NCBI GenBank assembly: GCA_037176845.1
Contig: JAYKXP010000091.1
Location: 1 to 64,000, forward strand
Reading direction: 5' to 3'
Length of the DNA stretch: 64,000 nucleotides
Source of the DNA: Paramarasmius palmivorus
Lineage: Eukaryota > Basidiomycota > Agaricomycetes > Agaricales > Marasmiaceae
Below are positions 1 through 13,629 of the stretch, piece by piece. Positions within the stretch are counted from its first letter, which is position 1. Each line of letters starts with the position of its first letter. Position numbers and translations under genes: made by a program. The notes under the pieces were generated by a model, which was not told where the DNA came from, searched no databases, and saw only the letters and a program-made list of their open reading frames with translations.

Positions 1-31
1 AAATTTATTTAAAGGAAAAAGGCCTCTACCA

Positions 32-184
32 TTAACCCCTAACCCCTAACCCCTAACCCCTAACCCCTAACCCCTAACCCCTAACCCCTAACCCCTAACC
101 CCTAACCCCTAACCCCTAACCCCTAACCCTAACCCCTAACCCCTAACCCCTAACCCTAACCCCCTAACCCCTAACCCCTAACCT
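32..184. repeat. Telomere repeat tract
   Basis: About 150 bp of CCCCTAA units with a few 6-nt CCCTAA variants, reading as the C-rich strand expected at the left end of a chromosome. The G-strand unit is TTAGGGG, one G longer than the common fungal TTAGGG. The tract does not begin at base 1: some 31 AT-rich non-telomeric bases come first. Confidence 0.97.
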
Positions 185-3100
185 ACATGGAATTACATCC
201 AAAACATGACATCAGAGCAATAGTCCGTTAGCAAACAAGACATTACATCTCTGAACAGTAAACCTCTGCCCATCATTCACTTCCAGCATGGTCTTAGCTC
301 CATTGAAATCGTTCAACAGGAATCAATCATATATAACAAACAGAACTCGCTTTTATCTCGTCTCGATATTTACAGCCAGATCTTGTCAATGTACAGCCTA
401 GTAGCACATGCTACCCACCAATCAAAACTGGTGCACTCTCAAGAGAACTAAGATTTATTCATGCAGGCTACACAAACTGTTCTTCGTCGTTCTTTCTTTA
501 TACTTGTGCACAGCTGAAAGTTGATAGAGACATCATGACATGACTCAAAGCTTGAGACTTGACACCTTGACAGAGAAAACGTAGGTAAGCACATAGTACC
601 TCTGCAAAGAAGTTCCACAGAGGCATTTCCTTGCAACTTGAGTTGTTCTTGAAAACATCAGCTCCACCTCAGAACCTTGATATTTGATCATCCTATACAA
701 CGTCACACTTGCACCTTCAAAATTCATAAACTTGAGTAGTCTTTCCATTATAAACTGATTTCAGAGCCTTAAACGTGTAGCCCATGAAAAAGTAACCACC
801 ACAGATAACAGTCTTCCTTAGAAAGACAGAGCAAGAAAAAAGGCACTTCACAACCCAAAGTTCAATGTCACACAAGAGTTCAGCATCATAGTCAAGGCCC
901 ATGATACCACATGCAGATGTCAGTCAGACCTAAAACCACTCTCAAGCATTAGCATGGGATAGGCATGACATGCAAGACAAGACATACCTATATACCTATA
1001 CGTTTATTGCCCTACGACTTCACTACCAGTCCTGTATAGAATCACTTCAGGGAGTGTATGCGTGTAAATGAGGGATCTCACCTTTCAGAACTATGTCAGC
1101 AGTGGATAGGTATTGACTCAAAACACCTACAAGGGCAAGCACAGCATGAGTAACACAGATCCATATGATGAATAACTCAAAGTCCCTTAAAGTCTTTGCT
1201 GCCTTCAACATATTTCCCGTTGTCAAGGTTGACCTCGATATCCATTCACAAACTCACTTCTGTTCTCAATGCTATGATAAGGCAAGTCAGCAAAAATTAT
1301 TGACACATCAACACGTGTACTTGCCTACTCCAGAGACAGAGCAGCAAAGCTAGCAAAGACCCAAGTCACAGGGGGCGACAATGGTAAGCATGTGTGAGAC
1401 AGCGGTGGCAATAAGGACATTGACGTTGATCATGGCGGCGATGAAGAGGATGGGCATTCACGTTGAAGGCATCAGCAAGGGAGTTGACATGGCCAGCGCC
1501 ACCTTTGGCGGGCTCAAGTGTGACAGTGCTGGCGTTGTTTGGGAAAGACGGTAGGAGCAAAGTGGGACCACTAGCAGCGAGGATACTGGATGGCAACGAC
1601 AAGCAGACAGTATTGATGATGATGATGGCATCAAAGCTTGACTGTCAGGTTGGGTGTCGATATTGACTTTGACGATGGCGTCGGCGCTGGCAAGCTCAAC
1701 CAGTAGCCAGTTGGCAGTGTTGGCAATGGAGAGGGAGGTTTGATAAGTAGCAGTGACGTTGAGGGGTCAGTGACGGCGAGCTTAAACACTGGCAACGGCG
1801 TTGAGCTAGCGTTGATGAGGGTGATGGTAAAGGGTTCGTCAGCAGTGGTGACCGTCAGCTAGACAAGATTGAGTACAGGGAAAGGGAGATGGTCGTCGTT
1901 TAGGAGAAAGAAGCAATCCGTGGAGTTTGAAAATCACAGGGAATAAATACATACCCAAAAATCCCACAGGGGCTGCCTCACCTGATTTTCGTGTTGGCAA
2001 CCCTTGAGGGAGCTCCAAACAACGTGGCTTGACCAATATCACTCTCACCGACTCTGGCATTTGGCCTTGGTCACACAGATGTATGTGGTCTCTTGTCCTC
2101 TTGCCTTCCACGGTATTCTCCTTTTTCTCGTATAAGGACTCAGTAGGCTCTTATACGACCATAGACCTCTTGTCACACCTTGCTTCCCGCTTTAGCCTAG
2201 TCATAACCTTTATAACTCGTGTTCATCTTCGTCACTGGTTGCAACCTAACCATAACTCGTCATGATAGCCCGTCGACTCGTCATAATAATCGCTAACAAG
2301 CCATGCCTGATTAACGACTTTACGACAGTTCACCGGGTGTTGTTACGAGTAATAGAGCAAGCCACCTCCATGACGACACCTCTATATCCAGGTGTCCCGG
2401 ATCTTGGGAGGTCCTTCCAGGGAACATAGGTCGTATCCAGTGTATGATCACCTGCCCATTGGTGTGATGCAACCCCGCTACAGACACATTCCAGAGTCAC
2501 CAATGCCTCCCAGTGTAGTGTCCTTCACACAGTCCACTGCGCCGTCTCATCATCCAACAATACGTCGGCAGATTGTTTCCTTCCATGCGAGAATCCTTAA
2601 ACACAATGCGCGATGAACAACAATGTTGCTTGCGCTCACCACATGTTCCCAGTGGATAGCTTCGATCACTCATACGCCAAGTTTTCCGCCATGTGTTCTT
2701 CAGAGAATTCATCTCAAGGAAGATAGGCGAGAAATCAGGTACTTTGTAACCTGTCTCTACTCTCAAGTTTAATAGAGTTCCGACCTCGCCTCAAAGCCCT
2801 ACGAATGCTCCCCGCATTCAACACTTCAACCTCAAAAGTTATTCATGTAGCTTGACAAAAGCCTCCAGACACATCTCGCAGCCTCATCATGCAGCAGCGG
2901 CAAAGATTCCATAGTTACTCCGTTTTCATCAAGAGGCACCACATAGTATAGGCATAATGGGTCTCAAATATCGATATCACTTCCCACAGCCACGATGAGC
3001 AAATAGTGCCACTCACACGTGGAGATCTCCTAATCCTTCTCCTCCTGAGCTTCCCGTCTTTGCATACACCGATAGAGAGCAACATCGATCAAAGGACAAT

Positions 3101-4026
3101 GTCGGTCCTTGTTTGAGTGAGGTTTCAAACCTTTCCAACAGACTCGACGAAAACAAACTGCTCAAGACAAAGGCACGGAATAAATTTCGACGTGGCTACA
3201 TCACCTGCAAATACCGGCCTTCTTTCACCCCTACAACAACAACCTCAAGTAAGTTCCACAGAGGCCCCGAAAACAAAGCTTGACGTCTATCCTGGCAGAA
3301 AGTCGAACTGAACTGTATGCAACACATATGCCCTTCGTGAGCTCCAAGGGATACCGATAGGACCAGAAGATGGCAACCATCGTCTCAATACCACTCAAAC
3401 CCAAGCCAAAAGACAACAAGAAGCTTGATGCTGGAGATGTGGGGTAAGTGTCACAAACCAAGCTCAAACAGCAAGCCTGACTACCTTCACTTCCGGTCCT
3501 CAGTATTAACTGCGCACACAAAGCTCCCATTCTTCTCGTCAATCCCTGACCTATGGGCTGCTCTGTTCCCTGTACACCGTTATTAGGGTTGAAGAGCTCG
3601 TTGTTCGAGACAGCAGACTCGGAACACATCCCGGAACCACTGTCAGTGACGACTCAACGCTTTCAGACACCTGCATAATGTCCATCCTGGTGTCAGAGTA
3701 CCCACCTCCTTGTTCACAGGGCTTTCATCCCTCGGACATCACCTGATTTTACTGACGAATGACAAACATAGGTCAAACACTCAAATCCTTGATGCGCAAT
3801 GCATGCATGCAGCGATAGACATTGTGCGGTGAGTGCTAGCAATGAAAAATGTGATGACGCCATCTGGATTGAACAAACTTCAACAAAGTACATAACACCA
3901 CCTGATAGTAGGGGTCGACCCATGCGGTTACTGGGTCCATTCAGTCACAGGTAGACTCGGCAACCCAAATGGGTCCTATATAAAATTTCAAACTTGAAAA
4001 TCCAATGGAATTTAATCATTTTCTTT

Positions 4027-4058
<32 letters not shown>

Positions 4059-5100
4059 TTGCATTCAAATTAGTAGATATAATCATATGCTATACGTTTA
4101 CAGTCAAACTTAGATACCTCTGAAATGTTTGATTTTGCAGAGTTTCTTAGGCCAGACCAACAGGTACCTAAATATGACATAGTCTGATCGGCCCAACCAC
4201 TACCCTCTCAACAACCAATTCAGCACTGGAAACGGTAGTGTTTAGCTGTAAATATTCTTATGTGCTCTGTTAAACATTTCCATAACACAATAAAGTAAGA
4301 TAGAAGTTTCCAAAAATAAAAGAAAAAAATACCAGGTCGGGTTCCAGTTTGGACCTGTACCCAACCCACCCGATCCGTTGGCATCCCTACCTGATAAGGA
4401 TAGCATAGTCCTACACGATCCAGCGTCTGAGATCTTTTTAGGGTTATACGAGTGAGTCACTGCCTTTCTCATGACAAACATGACTGATGAAATGAGAAAC
4501 AATCTTTGTTACAGGCTAATGCCACTCTCGTTACCACTGGATGGTATGTGATCTTTTGCCTGCCTCACTCGGTACCTCTTCTACTTGACTCAACGATGTA
4601 TGAGCCCCTGAGTTCCCCATATCTAAAGCTTTCTAAGCAGGCAGGGGCAACAAGTGGTGTCTACTCTCAACGTTATAGGAACATAGGGCACAACAGAATC
4701 AATTGGAATGTCTTAGTCACTCTGGAGGGCTAGTTTCCTGGCATGAGTTTCTCTGGCGCTTTCCATTCCAGCCTAGATAGACCTTTGCTAAAACACAAGA
4801 AGCACAGCGAAAATGTCCCCAGAAGAACTAGCCCTCCACAATGTGAACCGAGTTCATCAGTTCACGCTTCTTACATAAACAGTCATTCAAGAACACCCTC
4901 GCATACTGCTCAACAACAGACAGTGTTTTTCAGGCTCCATGGACCCTGAGCATTTCCTACATGTCCTCCTGAAGGACCCTGTAGTGAGCAATGACAAACA
5001 AAGCTTTATTATATCGATATCACAATTCCGTCCGCTTTTTTGGTCCATAAATCATCCCGAACAAACTTCCCCAACCTTGTAACTTGCTGGTTGTAACGCG
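185..5100. other. Subtelomeric stretch without convincing genes
   Basis: All open frames here are short (under about 135 codons), overlap each other on both strands and have no recognisable motif. It contains one 31 bp dyad at 2128, a T-rich run near 4022-4062, and a weakly repetitive GC-richer patch around 1380-1830. I see no RNA gene. Confidence 0.6.
2128..2158. promoter_or_regulatory. 31 bp dyad element, most telomere-proximal copy
   Basis: TCGTATAAG, 13 bp spacer, CTTATACGA: perfect 9 bp inverted arms. No gene is recognised beside it. Confidence 0.75.
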
Positions 5101-5103
5101 AAA

Positions 5104-5134
5104 ACGTATAAGACTTGCATGGAGGCTTATACGA
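5104..5134. promoter_or_regulatory. 31 bp dyad upstream of the decayed Ser/Pro-rich gene
   Basis: ACGTATAAG, 13 bp spacer, CTTATACGA. It ends 103 bp before the ATG at 5238, the same kind of placement as at the intact genes of the cluster. Confidence 0.7.
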
Positions 5135-5237
5135 AAAACTGTATCCCCAGGCCTATAGACAATAAGCCCCCATTCTGGTCAGGGTCGCTTTGTCTCTTGC
5201 CATGTTTGCCATTGTTTAGCATTGCACGCTTGACAGT

Positions 5238-7082
5238 ATGGAAGATCAAGCATCATCGTCCAGTAGTATCAATTCAAACCCAAATCGACTCGCTCTGGAA
5301 GGCGCCGGAAGCATCAGTACCCAAAGCACTTCCAGCAGAAGGTCATCAAGTACGTCGGCTCCGCAATCTTAGGACTTCAGGCACCCATTGCCGATGTGGA
5401 TTACCATCTCTCCTGTCACTCACACGACAGTGATGACTCACGTCCATCTGATGATCAACGGCATGCTTCGCGCAGTCCTTCACCTGGGCTCATCCGAGGA
5501 GTCCGAGACCAACAGGCTCCTCAATGACAAGGACGAGACGCAAACTCCTTAAGCAACGTCCTTGGAGCCAGACGTCATTGGCGTGTCAAGCAGGGAGGAG
5601 GAGGAGGAAGTACCGGCTAGTGATGATGAAGAAGGTTAGACACAAGGTGTGTCGCCACGAAATTCTCATGGGTGTCAAGATGCTGATGAGCCTTGTAAAG
5701 ACTCACGATATGGCAACGGTCCTCCAATCTCCTTTAGTTCGCGCCGTACAAATTATCTACAGCCATCGTTACCACCCAGTTACAATGACAAAGCCATACC
5801 AGAATCCCCCACTCTAACTCTCCAGTCTCCTCTCTTTATCCCATCATCGAGTCCGGTTTTCTCGAGACAACTCTCAGGAAGATTCAACCCCACGAAATCA
5901 CTCTTCTTTCGACCGGTCATCGTCGCCATCAGCATCTGAGGGAGACAGCCGCCATTCACCGTCGTTCACCCCACCCCACCAGTCCCCAGAGGAGAGAACC
6001 ACCAGCCCAGCCAGTCGTCGATCAGGGAAACCACCATGGTGAGCATCAATGAGCATGCCCAGGGTCGTTGTCCCCTGTTGTGGACAGCAGTGACAAGGAT
6101 GGCACGATAGTCAATGAAGTTGGAGAGAAGGGCGAATCAGGACAAGAAGCGTGCCTCAGGAGCGCTGACAGCGCTGGTGGTATCGCCTCATGCGACCAAA
6201 GAAACAGTTTACATGCAGACGGCATGGTAGATCCTCCCGGTTCCACACATTACGCAGCAGAATCGACTCTACTCCAAGAATTTGAATGGGCCAACTGTGA
6301 CAGGTCAATAACACCCGCTGGCAGCGACTACAGTGGTCCGTGTGATGACCAATACGAGTTACGCTATCCCAGTGAGGGTTCTGGCAGAGAGCATGAAGAG
6401 CATGGGAGAGTGTCCCCATTGCCAATGGTTTCCTGGAGACCGGCTTGGACAGTAATGCATCTTCTGCCCATGGCGATCGCCTCCAATACCTCACCACCGT
6501 CTTTCCCTGACCACGCCTCCATACCACCCGATTGTGGGACGTGATCAAAATTTCCAGCCTGTTTCATCGGAAGATGGAGAACTTGTTGATGATGCCTCTT
6601 TCCCTCATACATTCACATGCTTCAACACTGCTCCCCGGTCCCACAAACATTCAGATATACCAACTCCAAACGAGACACTCGAGGAAGGTGAACTTTGTGA
6701 ACGCCAGCCTCCTTCAAATATCAACTTGCCCTCTGCACCCAACACTCTGAGCCCTACTCCACCACCAAAACCGAAACCAAGCAAAAGCTTGTCGGTTCAG
6801 GTTACACCAATCACCACACCTGCACCACCATCTGCACCTTTGCTCGTATCGCTGTTGACGTCCATGAACGGTACCAGACCTATCCAAGGAATCACAAGAC
6901 TGAGACGAAAGCACAAACGAGCATGGAAATCGAATCTTGAGTCGGCCCCACCAGTGAGAAAACAGCGTGTTCAAGGAACCTTGCCACTTGCATCTGCACC
7001 TTCAGTGACCACCTCTTCGGTTGCAGGCCCATCAACGACTCTCTCTGGTTCATTCCCCTATAGAAACCTGTATCCTCTTTGA
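5238..7082 (+). pseudogene. Degenerate Ser/Pro-rich protein gene
   Basis: An ATG at 5238 opens a Ser-rich frame (MEDQASSSSS...) that stops after about 45 codons. Ser/Asp/Pro-rich coding-like segments then continue in changing frames: about 5391-5530, 5649-5939, 6068-6544 and 6534-7082. The last is the longest (182 codons), has no ATG at its start, and is Pro/Ser/Thr-rich with a PTPPPKPKPSKS-like stretch and a basic RLRRKHKRAW patch. Its reading frame is partly conserved in the second copy near 15.6 kb. I read this as a spliced or broken gene for a disordered protein. The function is unknown and the exon structure could not be closed. The sequence around 5285-5420 is homologous to part of the ~420 bp repeat unit further in, so the array may have been built from fragments of this gene. 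Confidence 0.4.
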
Positions 7083-7985
7083 GACCCCCCCTCCGGTCAC
7101 AGCTCCATGACCTCACGTCCCATCGAAAACCATTCCCGCCTTGGAGCCTCGTGTTCTGCATGAAAAAGATATCGCTGATTCAATAGTCATCGGGTGGGCG
7201 AATGACCTCCATGTTAAAAGCTATGTCTTTGATGAGTTCATGGCTTAACAAACGCAGGGCCAGAATGCCACCGTCTTGCCCGACGACATTGGGGCCTAGA
7301 AGCACACTCTCGTACCATCTCCCCTGCCATGGGATGCATGCACGCATCACACAGAAGGGGTTGCTCAACCACGGTATGCCAACACAGGTTGAGAGGCTGG
7401 TGGAAACGTTGTACAAGTACCGGAATAACACGGATTGGGGGATGGTGGTTCAGCAGAAGGTGGTCAGGCTTTTGGAATACTTCTGATAGAAGGTTCCGCC
7501 ATCCAGAGACAACAGTGAGGAGTCCAGTGGTGGTGGTGAAGATGAGGTAGATAATGAGCAACAAACATATTCCTTGTTTTGAGACACCTTTTACAGAGCC
7601 CTTTCTTCCTTGTCCCACCCATGGGCTACTCATCGTTTCTTGGTTCATTCAACATTTGTCGTGTTCTGATCTCAATCCTGGCTCATCATGTCCTTCATCC
7701 TTTTCCATTTCTATACAGACCATACCAAGATAGAGCACGAAACATGTATTACCAGTTGCCACAAAGACCTTGGAGATAAACTGTATTCATAGATTTCATC
7801 GCAGCGAGGAGACCTTGGCCTTGATGAGAATGGAAGTGCATGGGACAAAGTTGCCAAGCGCTTGGAGTGAAGCAGCACGTGGGGTATGAAGATGTCTGAC
7901 CAGCAACGTCCCAGGTGTCTGGCGGCCTGATTTGCGTCCCGGTAAAGATCCCAGGGACAACCAGAGGCTTGCTAAGAACAGGAAA
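6530..7985 (+). repeat. Segmental duplication, copy A
   Basis: About 1.45 kb that recurs at 15556-17100 with substitutions and small indels. Matching landmarks include the Pro-rich ORF, the GCCTCGTGTTCTGCATGAAA segment at about 7147 (the same sequence as the 91 bp minisatellite unit) and the stretch ending near the 'cttgctaagaacagg' site. The two copies bracket the repeat array. Confidence 0.85.
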
Positions 7986-8371
7986 CACTGTAGACATCCA
8001 TCCAATGCATTCTCTTGACCACCCGTTCCAGCATAGAGGACACTGTGATCTGACCTCCAGAAGATCTTCTGGGAGACAGGGCCTCCTGGAGGATGCAGTG
8101 ACCCGGCGACGACTGGTTCTGTCCCAGTGAGGCTTCCAACGGAGTCCAGAGAGGACAAAGAGCAATGCAGAGAGCACAGCCAGAGCCAGAGACAGAGCGA
8201 CAGGGAGAGAGAACCAAGAAGGAGAGAAAGAGAAAGATGTCATGTCGAGTGGGACGGTGGACAGCAGTCCCAACTCTCTCCCTCAGAGGCCAGGCCCTGC
8301 AGTGAAGGCCCACCTGGCTCCTCGTCCACCCTCCACCCTCCACCTGGCTCCTGCGTCGCCCTCCTTTTTCC

Positions 8372-8402
8372 TCGTATAAGGCCTCAGTGGGGTCTTACGC
8401 GA
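8372..8402. promoter_or_regulatory. 31 bp dyad inside the array unit (first of seven copies)
   Basis: TCGTATAAG, 13 bp, CTTACGCGA. Equivalent sites at 8861, 10072, 10911, 12961, 13527 and 15305 are part of the ~420 bp unit and were multiplied with it. The right arm is diverged from the perfect inverted repeat, but the 13 bp spacing is kept. Confidence 0.7.
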
Positions 8403-9276
8403 CTGTCCCATGGACAAGCCCATCGGCTCTGGAAGCCGCCAGCTGCATCAGCACCCAAAGCACTTCCAGCAGAAGGCCGTCAAGTATGCCTTGGAGCCTC
8501 GTGTTCTGCATGAAAAAGATATCACTGATTTAATAGTCATCCAACATCTTTCTTCCAGAGCAAGAAATAAATAAAAAAATAAAAATAAATGAAAAAATAA
8601 AAATAAGTAAAAGGCTGGCACAACTCCAGCACCTGTCCCCGATGTGAATACCATCTCTCCTGCCGTCACCCACCTGATGGCAGCAGAGACAGAGAGACAG
8701 AACCGAGAGGAAAAGAAAGAGAAAGACATCGGGTCGAGTGGGACGGTGGATGGCAGTCCCGACCTTCTCCCTCAGGGTCTAGGCCTCGCGATGAAGGCCC
8801 ACCTGGCTTGTCGTCTACCGTCCTCCCTCCACTGGCCCCCTGCGTCGCCCTCCTTTTTGCTCGTATAAGGCCTCAGTGGGGTCTTACGCGACTGTTCCAT
8901 GGCCAAGCCCATCGGCTCTGGAAGCCGCCAGCTGCATCAGCACCCAAAGCACTTCCAGCAGAAGGCCGTCAAGTATGTATGTCGGTTTCACAATCTAGCA
9001 GCAGGCCAGGCTAGGCCTCCTCTTATCTTCCCATCGCATAGAAAACCATTCCTGCCTTGAAGCCTCGTGCTCTGCATGAAAAAGATATTACTGATTCAAT
9101 AAAGTCTTCTAGCTTGTCAGAGACCTGGAATATGACGTTTGCTGACTTTGAGGGTGTAATCAGCAGGCATTTGCTCGCCCAAGCTGAAGTGAAAATATTA
9201 GTTGGTGCTTGTTTTGGGAATGGCATCACACTTACTGGTGGTAGCATCGTGCATCTAGAGGAAAGTTATTAATGCA

Positions 9277-9660
9277 CTAGAATGAACAGGACTCGAGAAG
9301 GGTGCCTACCATTTCAGTATCCTCTAGAGGTCCTACCTCGAACACGGGCTTTCTCTCGGCGGTGATTCGATTCACATCCAAAAGCTGGCATAGGTGTTTG
9401 GTGGTTTTCTTCAAATTGAGTCCAGTCAATACCATAGGAATCCCTTCCAGAATGGTTATGTTGGAGAATCTGTATCCTATCTCTGTCGTGTTGAATGGTT
9501 CAATTATATCCGATGCAACAAAAGAGTTTTCCGAGTATGTCGTGCCCTTGTCTTCTCCGTCGTTCCTGGAGTCTTCAGCCATTTCCTTGTCTTTGGAATC
9601 TATGCTCATCTCTGGTGGTGGGGGGATATCTACGTATTCTCTTTGGTAATACTCGGCCAT
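9277..9660 (-). CDS. Possible gene fragment of unknown function inside the array
   Basis: A 127-codon ATG-initiated frame (MAEYYQREYVDIPPPPE...) in an otherwise unique ~400 bp segment between repeat units. Composition looks protein-like: a Pro patch, an acidic Asp/Lys/Glu-rich stretch, then a more ordered end with IPMVLTGLNLKKT. No family recognised. It may be an exon or fragment captured when the array formed. The adjacent plus-strand frame at about 9057-9272 runs out of a diverged minisatellite unit and also looks partly coding-like. Confidence 0.35.
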   Translation of the reverse strand: MAEYYQREYVDIPPPPEMSIDSKDKEMAEDSRNDGEDKGTTYSENSFVASDIIEPFNTTEIGYRFSNITILEGIPMVLTGLNLKKTTKHLCQLLDVNRITAERKPVFEVGPLEDTEMVGTLLESCSF

Positions 9661-10269
9661 TCCAAATAGTCATCCAATATCTTTCTTCTCATCCCATCGA
9701 AAACCATTCCTGCCTTGGAGCCTCGTGTTCTGCATGAAAAAGATATCACTGATTTAATAGTCAACCAACATCTTTCTTTCAGAGCAAGAAATAAATAAAC
9801 AAATAAAAATAACTGAAAGGCTGCCACAATTCCAGCACCTGTTCCCGATGTGAATACCATCTCTCCTGTCGTCACTCACCTGATGGCAGCAGAGCAGAGA
9901 CAGAGAGACAAAACCAAGAAGAAGAGAAAGAGAAAGACATCGGGTCGAGTGGGACGGTGGATGGCAGTCCCGACCTTCTCCCTCAGGGTCTAGGCCTCGC
10001 GATGAAGGCCCACCTGGCTTGTCGTCTACCGTCCTCCCTCCACTGGCCCCCTGCGTCGCCCTCCTTTTTGCTCGTATAAGGCCTCAGTGGGGTCTTACGC
10101 GACTGTTCCATGGCCAAGCCCATCGGCTCTGGAAGCCGCCAGCTGCATCAGCGCCCAAAGCACTTCCAGCAGAAGGCCGTCAAGTATGTATGTCGGTTTC
10201 ACAATCTAGCAGCAGGCCAGGCTAGGCCTCCTCTTATCTTCCCATCGCATAGAAAACCATTCCTGCCTT

Positions 10270-10605
10270 GAAGCCTCGTGTTCTGCATGAAAAAGATATC
10301 ACTGATTTAATAGTCATCCAATATCTTTCTTCCCATCCCATCGAAAACTATTCCTGCCTTGGAGCCTCGTGTTCTGCATGAAAAAGATATCACTGATTTA
10401 ATAGTCATCCAATATCTTTCTTCCCATCCCATCGAAAACTATTCCTGCCTTGGAGCCTCGTGTTCTGCATGAAAAAGATATCACTGATTTAATAGTCATC
10501 CAATATCTTTCTTCCCATCCCATCGAAAACTATTCCTGCCTTGGAGCCTCGTGTTCTGCATGAAAAAGATATCACTGATTTAATAGTCATCCAACATCTT
10601 TCTTC
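10270..10605. repeat. 91 bp minisatellite, short run
   Basis: Successive copies of the GCCTCGTGTTCTGCATG start lie at 10273, 10364 and 10455, exactly 91 bp apart and nearly identical. The unit ends with CCCATCGAAAACTATTCCTG. Confidence 0.92.
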
Positions 10606-11026
10606 CAGAGCAAGAAATAAATAAAAAAATAAAAATAAATGAAAAAATAAAAATAAGTAAAAGGCTGGCACAACTCCAGCACCTGTCCCCGATGTGAATA
10701 CCATCTCTCCTGCCGTCACCCACCTGATGGCAGCAGAGACAGAGAGACAAAACCAAGAAGAAGAGAAAGAGAAAGACATCGGGTCGAGTGGGACGGTGGA
10801 TGGCAGTCCCGACCTTCTCCCTCAGGGTCTAGGCCTCGCGATGAAGGCCCACCTGGCTTGTCGTCTACCGTCCTCCCTCCACTGGCCCCCTGCGTCGCCC
10901 TCCTTTTTGCTCGTATAAGGCCTCAGTGGGGTCTTACGCGACTGTCCCATGGACAAGCCCATCGGCTCTGGAAGCCGCCAGCTGCATCAGCACCCAAAGC
11001 ACTTCCAGCAGAAGGCCGTCAAGTAT

Positions 11027-12675
11027 GCCTTGGAGCCTCGTGTTCTGCATGAAAAAGATATCACTGATTTAATAGTCATCCAATATCTTTCTTCCCATCC
11101 CATCGAAAACTATTCCTGCCTTGAGGCCTCCTGCCTTGAAGCCTCGTGTTCTGCATGAAAAAGATATCACTGATTTAATAGTCATCCAATATCTTTCTTC
11201 CCATCCCATCGAAAACTATTCCTGCCTTGGAGCCTCGTGTTCTGCATGAAAAAGATATCACTGATTTAATAGTCATCCAATATCTTTCTTCCCATCCCAT
11301 CGAAAACTATTCCTGCCTTGAGGCCTCCTGCCTTGAAGCCTCGTGTTCTGCATGAAAAAGATATCACTGATTTAATAGTCATCCAATATCTTTCTTCCCA
11401 TCCCATCGAAAACTATTCCTGCCTTGGAGCCTCGTGTTCTGCATGAAAAAGATATCACTGATTTAATAGTCATCCAATATCTTTCTTCCCATCCCATCGA
11501 AAACTATTCCTGCCTTGGAGCCTCGTGTTCTGCATGAAAAAGATATCACTGATTTAATAGTCATTCCAATATCTTTCTTCCCATCCCATCGAAAAACTAT
11601 TCCTGCCTTGAGCCACTCTTGAAGCCTCTTCCCATCCCATCGAAAACTATTCCTGCCTTGGAAGCTGTTCTGCATGAAAAAGATATCACTGATTTAATAG
11701 TCATCCAATATCTTTCTTCCCATCCCATCGAAAACTATTCCTGCCTTGGAGCCTCGTGTTCTGCATGAAAAAGATATCACTGATTTAATAGTCATCCAAT
11801 ATCTTTCTTCCCATCCCATCGAAAACTATTCCTGCCTTGGAGCCTCCGTGTTCTGCATGAAAAAGATATCACTGATTTAATAGTCATCCAATATCTTTCT
11901 TCCCATCCCATCGAAAACTATTCCTGCCTTGGAGCCTCGTGTTCTGCATGAAAAAGATATCACTGATTTAATAGTCATCCAATATCTTTCTTCCATCCCA
12001 TCGAAAACTATTCCTGCCTTGAGGCCTCCTGCCTTGAAGCCTCGTGTTCTGCATGAAAAAGATATCACTGATTTAATAGTCATCCAATATCTTTCTTCCC
12101 ATCCCATCGAAAACTATTCCTGCCTTGGAGCCTCGTGTTCTGCATGAAAAAGATATCACTGATTTAATAGTCATCCAATATCTTTCTTCCCATCCCATCG
12201 AAAACTATTCCTGCCTTGAGGCCTCCTGCCTTGAAGCCTCGTTTCTGCATGAAAAAGATATCACTGATTTAATAGTCATCCAATATCTTTCTTCCCATCC
12301 CATCGAAAACTATTCCTGCCTTGGAGCCTCGTGTTCTGCATGAAAAAGATATCACTGATTTAATAGTCATCCAATATCTTTCTTCCCATCCCATCGAAAA
12401 CTATTCCTGCCTTGAGGCCTCCTGCCTTGAAGCCTCGTGTTCTGCATGAAAAAGATATCACTGATTTAATAGTCATCCAATATCTTTCTTCCCATCCCAT
12501 CGAAAACTATTCCTGCCTTGGAGCCTCGTGTTCTGCATGAAAAAGATATCACTGATTTAATAGTCATCCAATATCTTTCTTCCCATCCCATCGAAAACTA
12601 TTCCTGCCTTGGAGCCTCGTGTTCTGCATGAAAAAGATATCACTGATTTAATAGTCAACCAACATCTTTCTTTCA
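11027..12675. repeat. 91 bp minisatellite, main run
   Basis: About 17 tandem copies of the 91 bp unit. Some carry an extra ~20 bp GAGGCCTCCTGCCTTGA segment before the unit junction, so two unit lengths alternate. Confidence 0.9.
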
Positions 12676-13629
12676 GAGCAAGAAATAAATAAACAAATAA
12701 AAATAACTGAAAGGCTGCCACAATTCCAGCACCTGTCCCCGATGTGAATACCATCTCTCCTGCCGTCACCCACCTGATGGCAGCAGAGACAGAGAGACAG
12801 AACCGAGAGGAAAAGAAAGAGAAAGACATCGGGTCGAGTGGGACGGTGGATGGCAGTCCCGACCTTCTCCCTCAGGGTCTAGGCCTCGCGATGAAGGCCC
12901 ACCTGGCTTGTCGTCTACCGTCCTCCCTCCACTGGCCCCCTGCGTCGCCCTCCTTTTTGCTCGTATAAGGCCTCAGTGGGGTCTTACGCGACTGTTCCAT
13001 GGCCAAGCCCATCGGCTCTGGAAGCCGCCAGCTGCATCAGCACCCAAAGCACTTCCAGCAGAAGGCCGTCAAGTATGTATGTCGGTTTCACAATCTAGCA
13101 GCAGGCCAGGCTAGGCCTCCTCTTATCTTCCCATCGCATAGAAAACCATTCCTGCCTTGAAGCCTCGTGTTCTGCATGAAAAAGATATCACTGATTTAAT
13201 AGTCATCCAACATCTTTCTTCCAGAGCAAGAAATAAATAAAAAAATAAAAATAAATGAAAAAATAAAAATAAGTAAAAGGCTGGCACAACTCCAGCACCT
13301 GTCCCCGATGTGAATACCATCTCTCCTGCCGTCACCCACCTGATGGCAGCAGAGACAGAGAGACAAAACCAAGAAGAAGAGAAAGAGAAAGACATCGGGT
13401 CGAGTGGGACGGTGGATGGCAGTCCCGACCTTCTCCCTCAGGGTCTAGGCCTCGCGATGAAGGCCCACCTGGCTTGTCGTCTACCGTCCTCCCTCCACTG
13501 GCCCCCTGCGTCGCCCTCCTTTTTGCTCGTATAAGGCCTCAGTGGGGTCTTACGCGACTGTCCCATGGACAAGCCCATCGGCTCTGGAAGCCGCCAGCTG
13601 CATCAGCACCCAAAGCACTTCCAGCAGAA

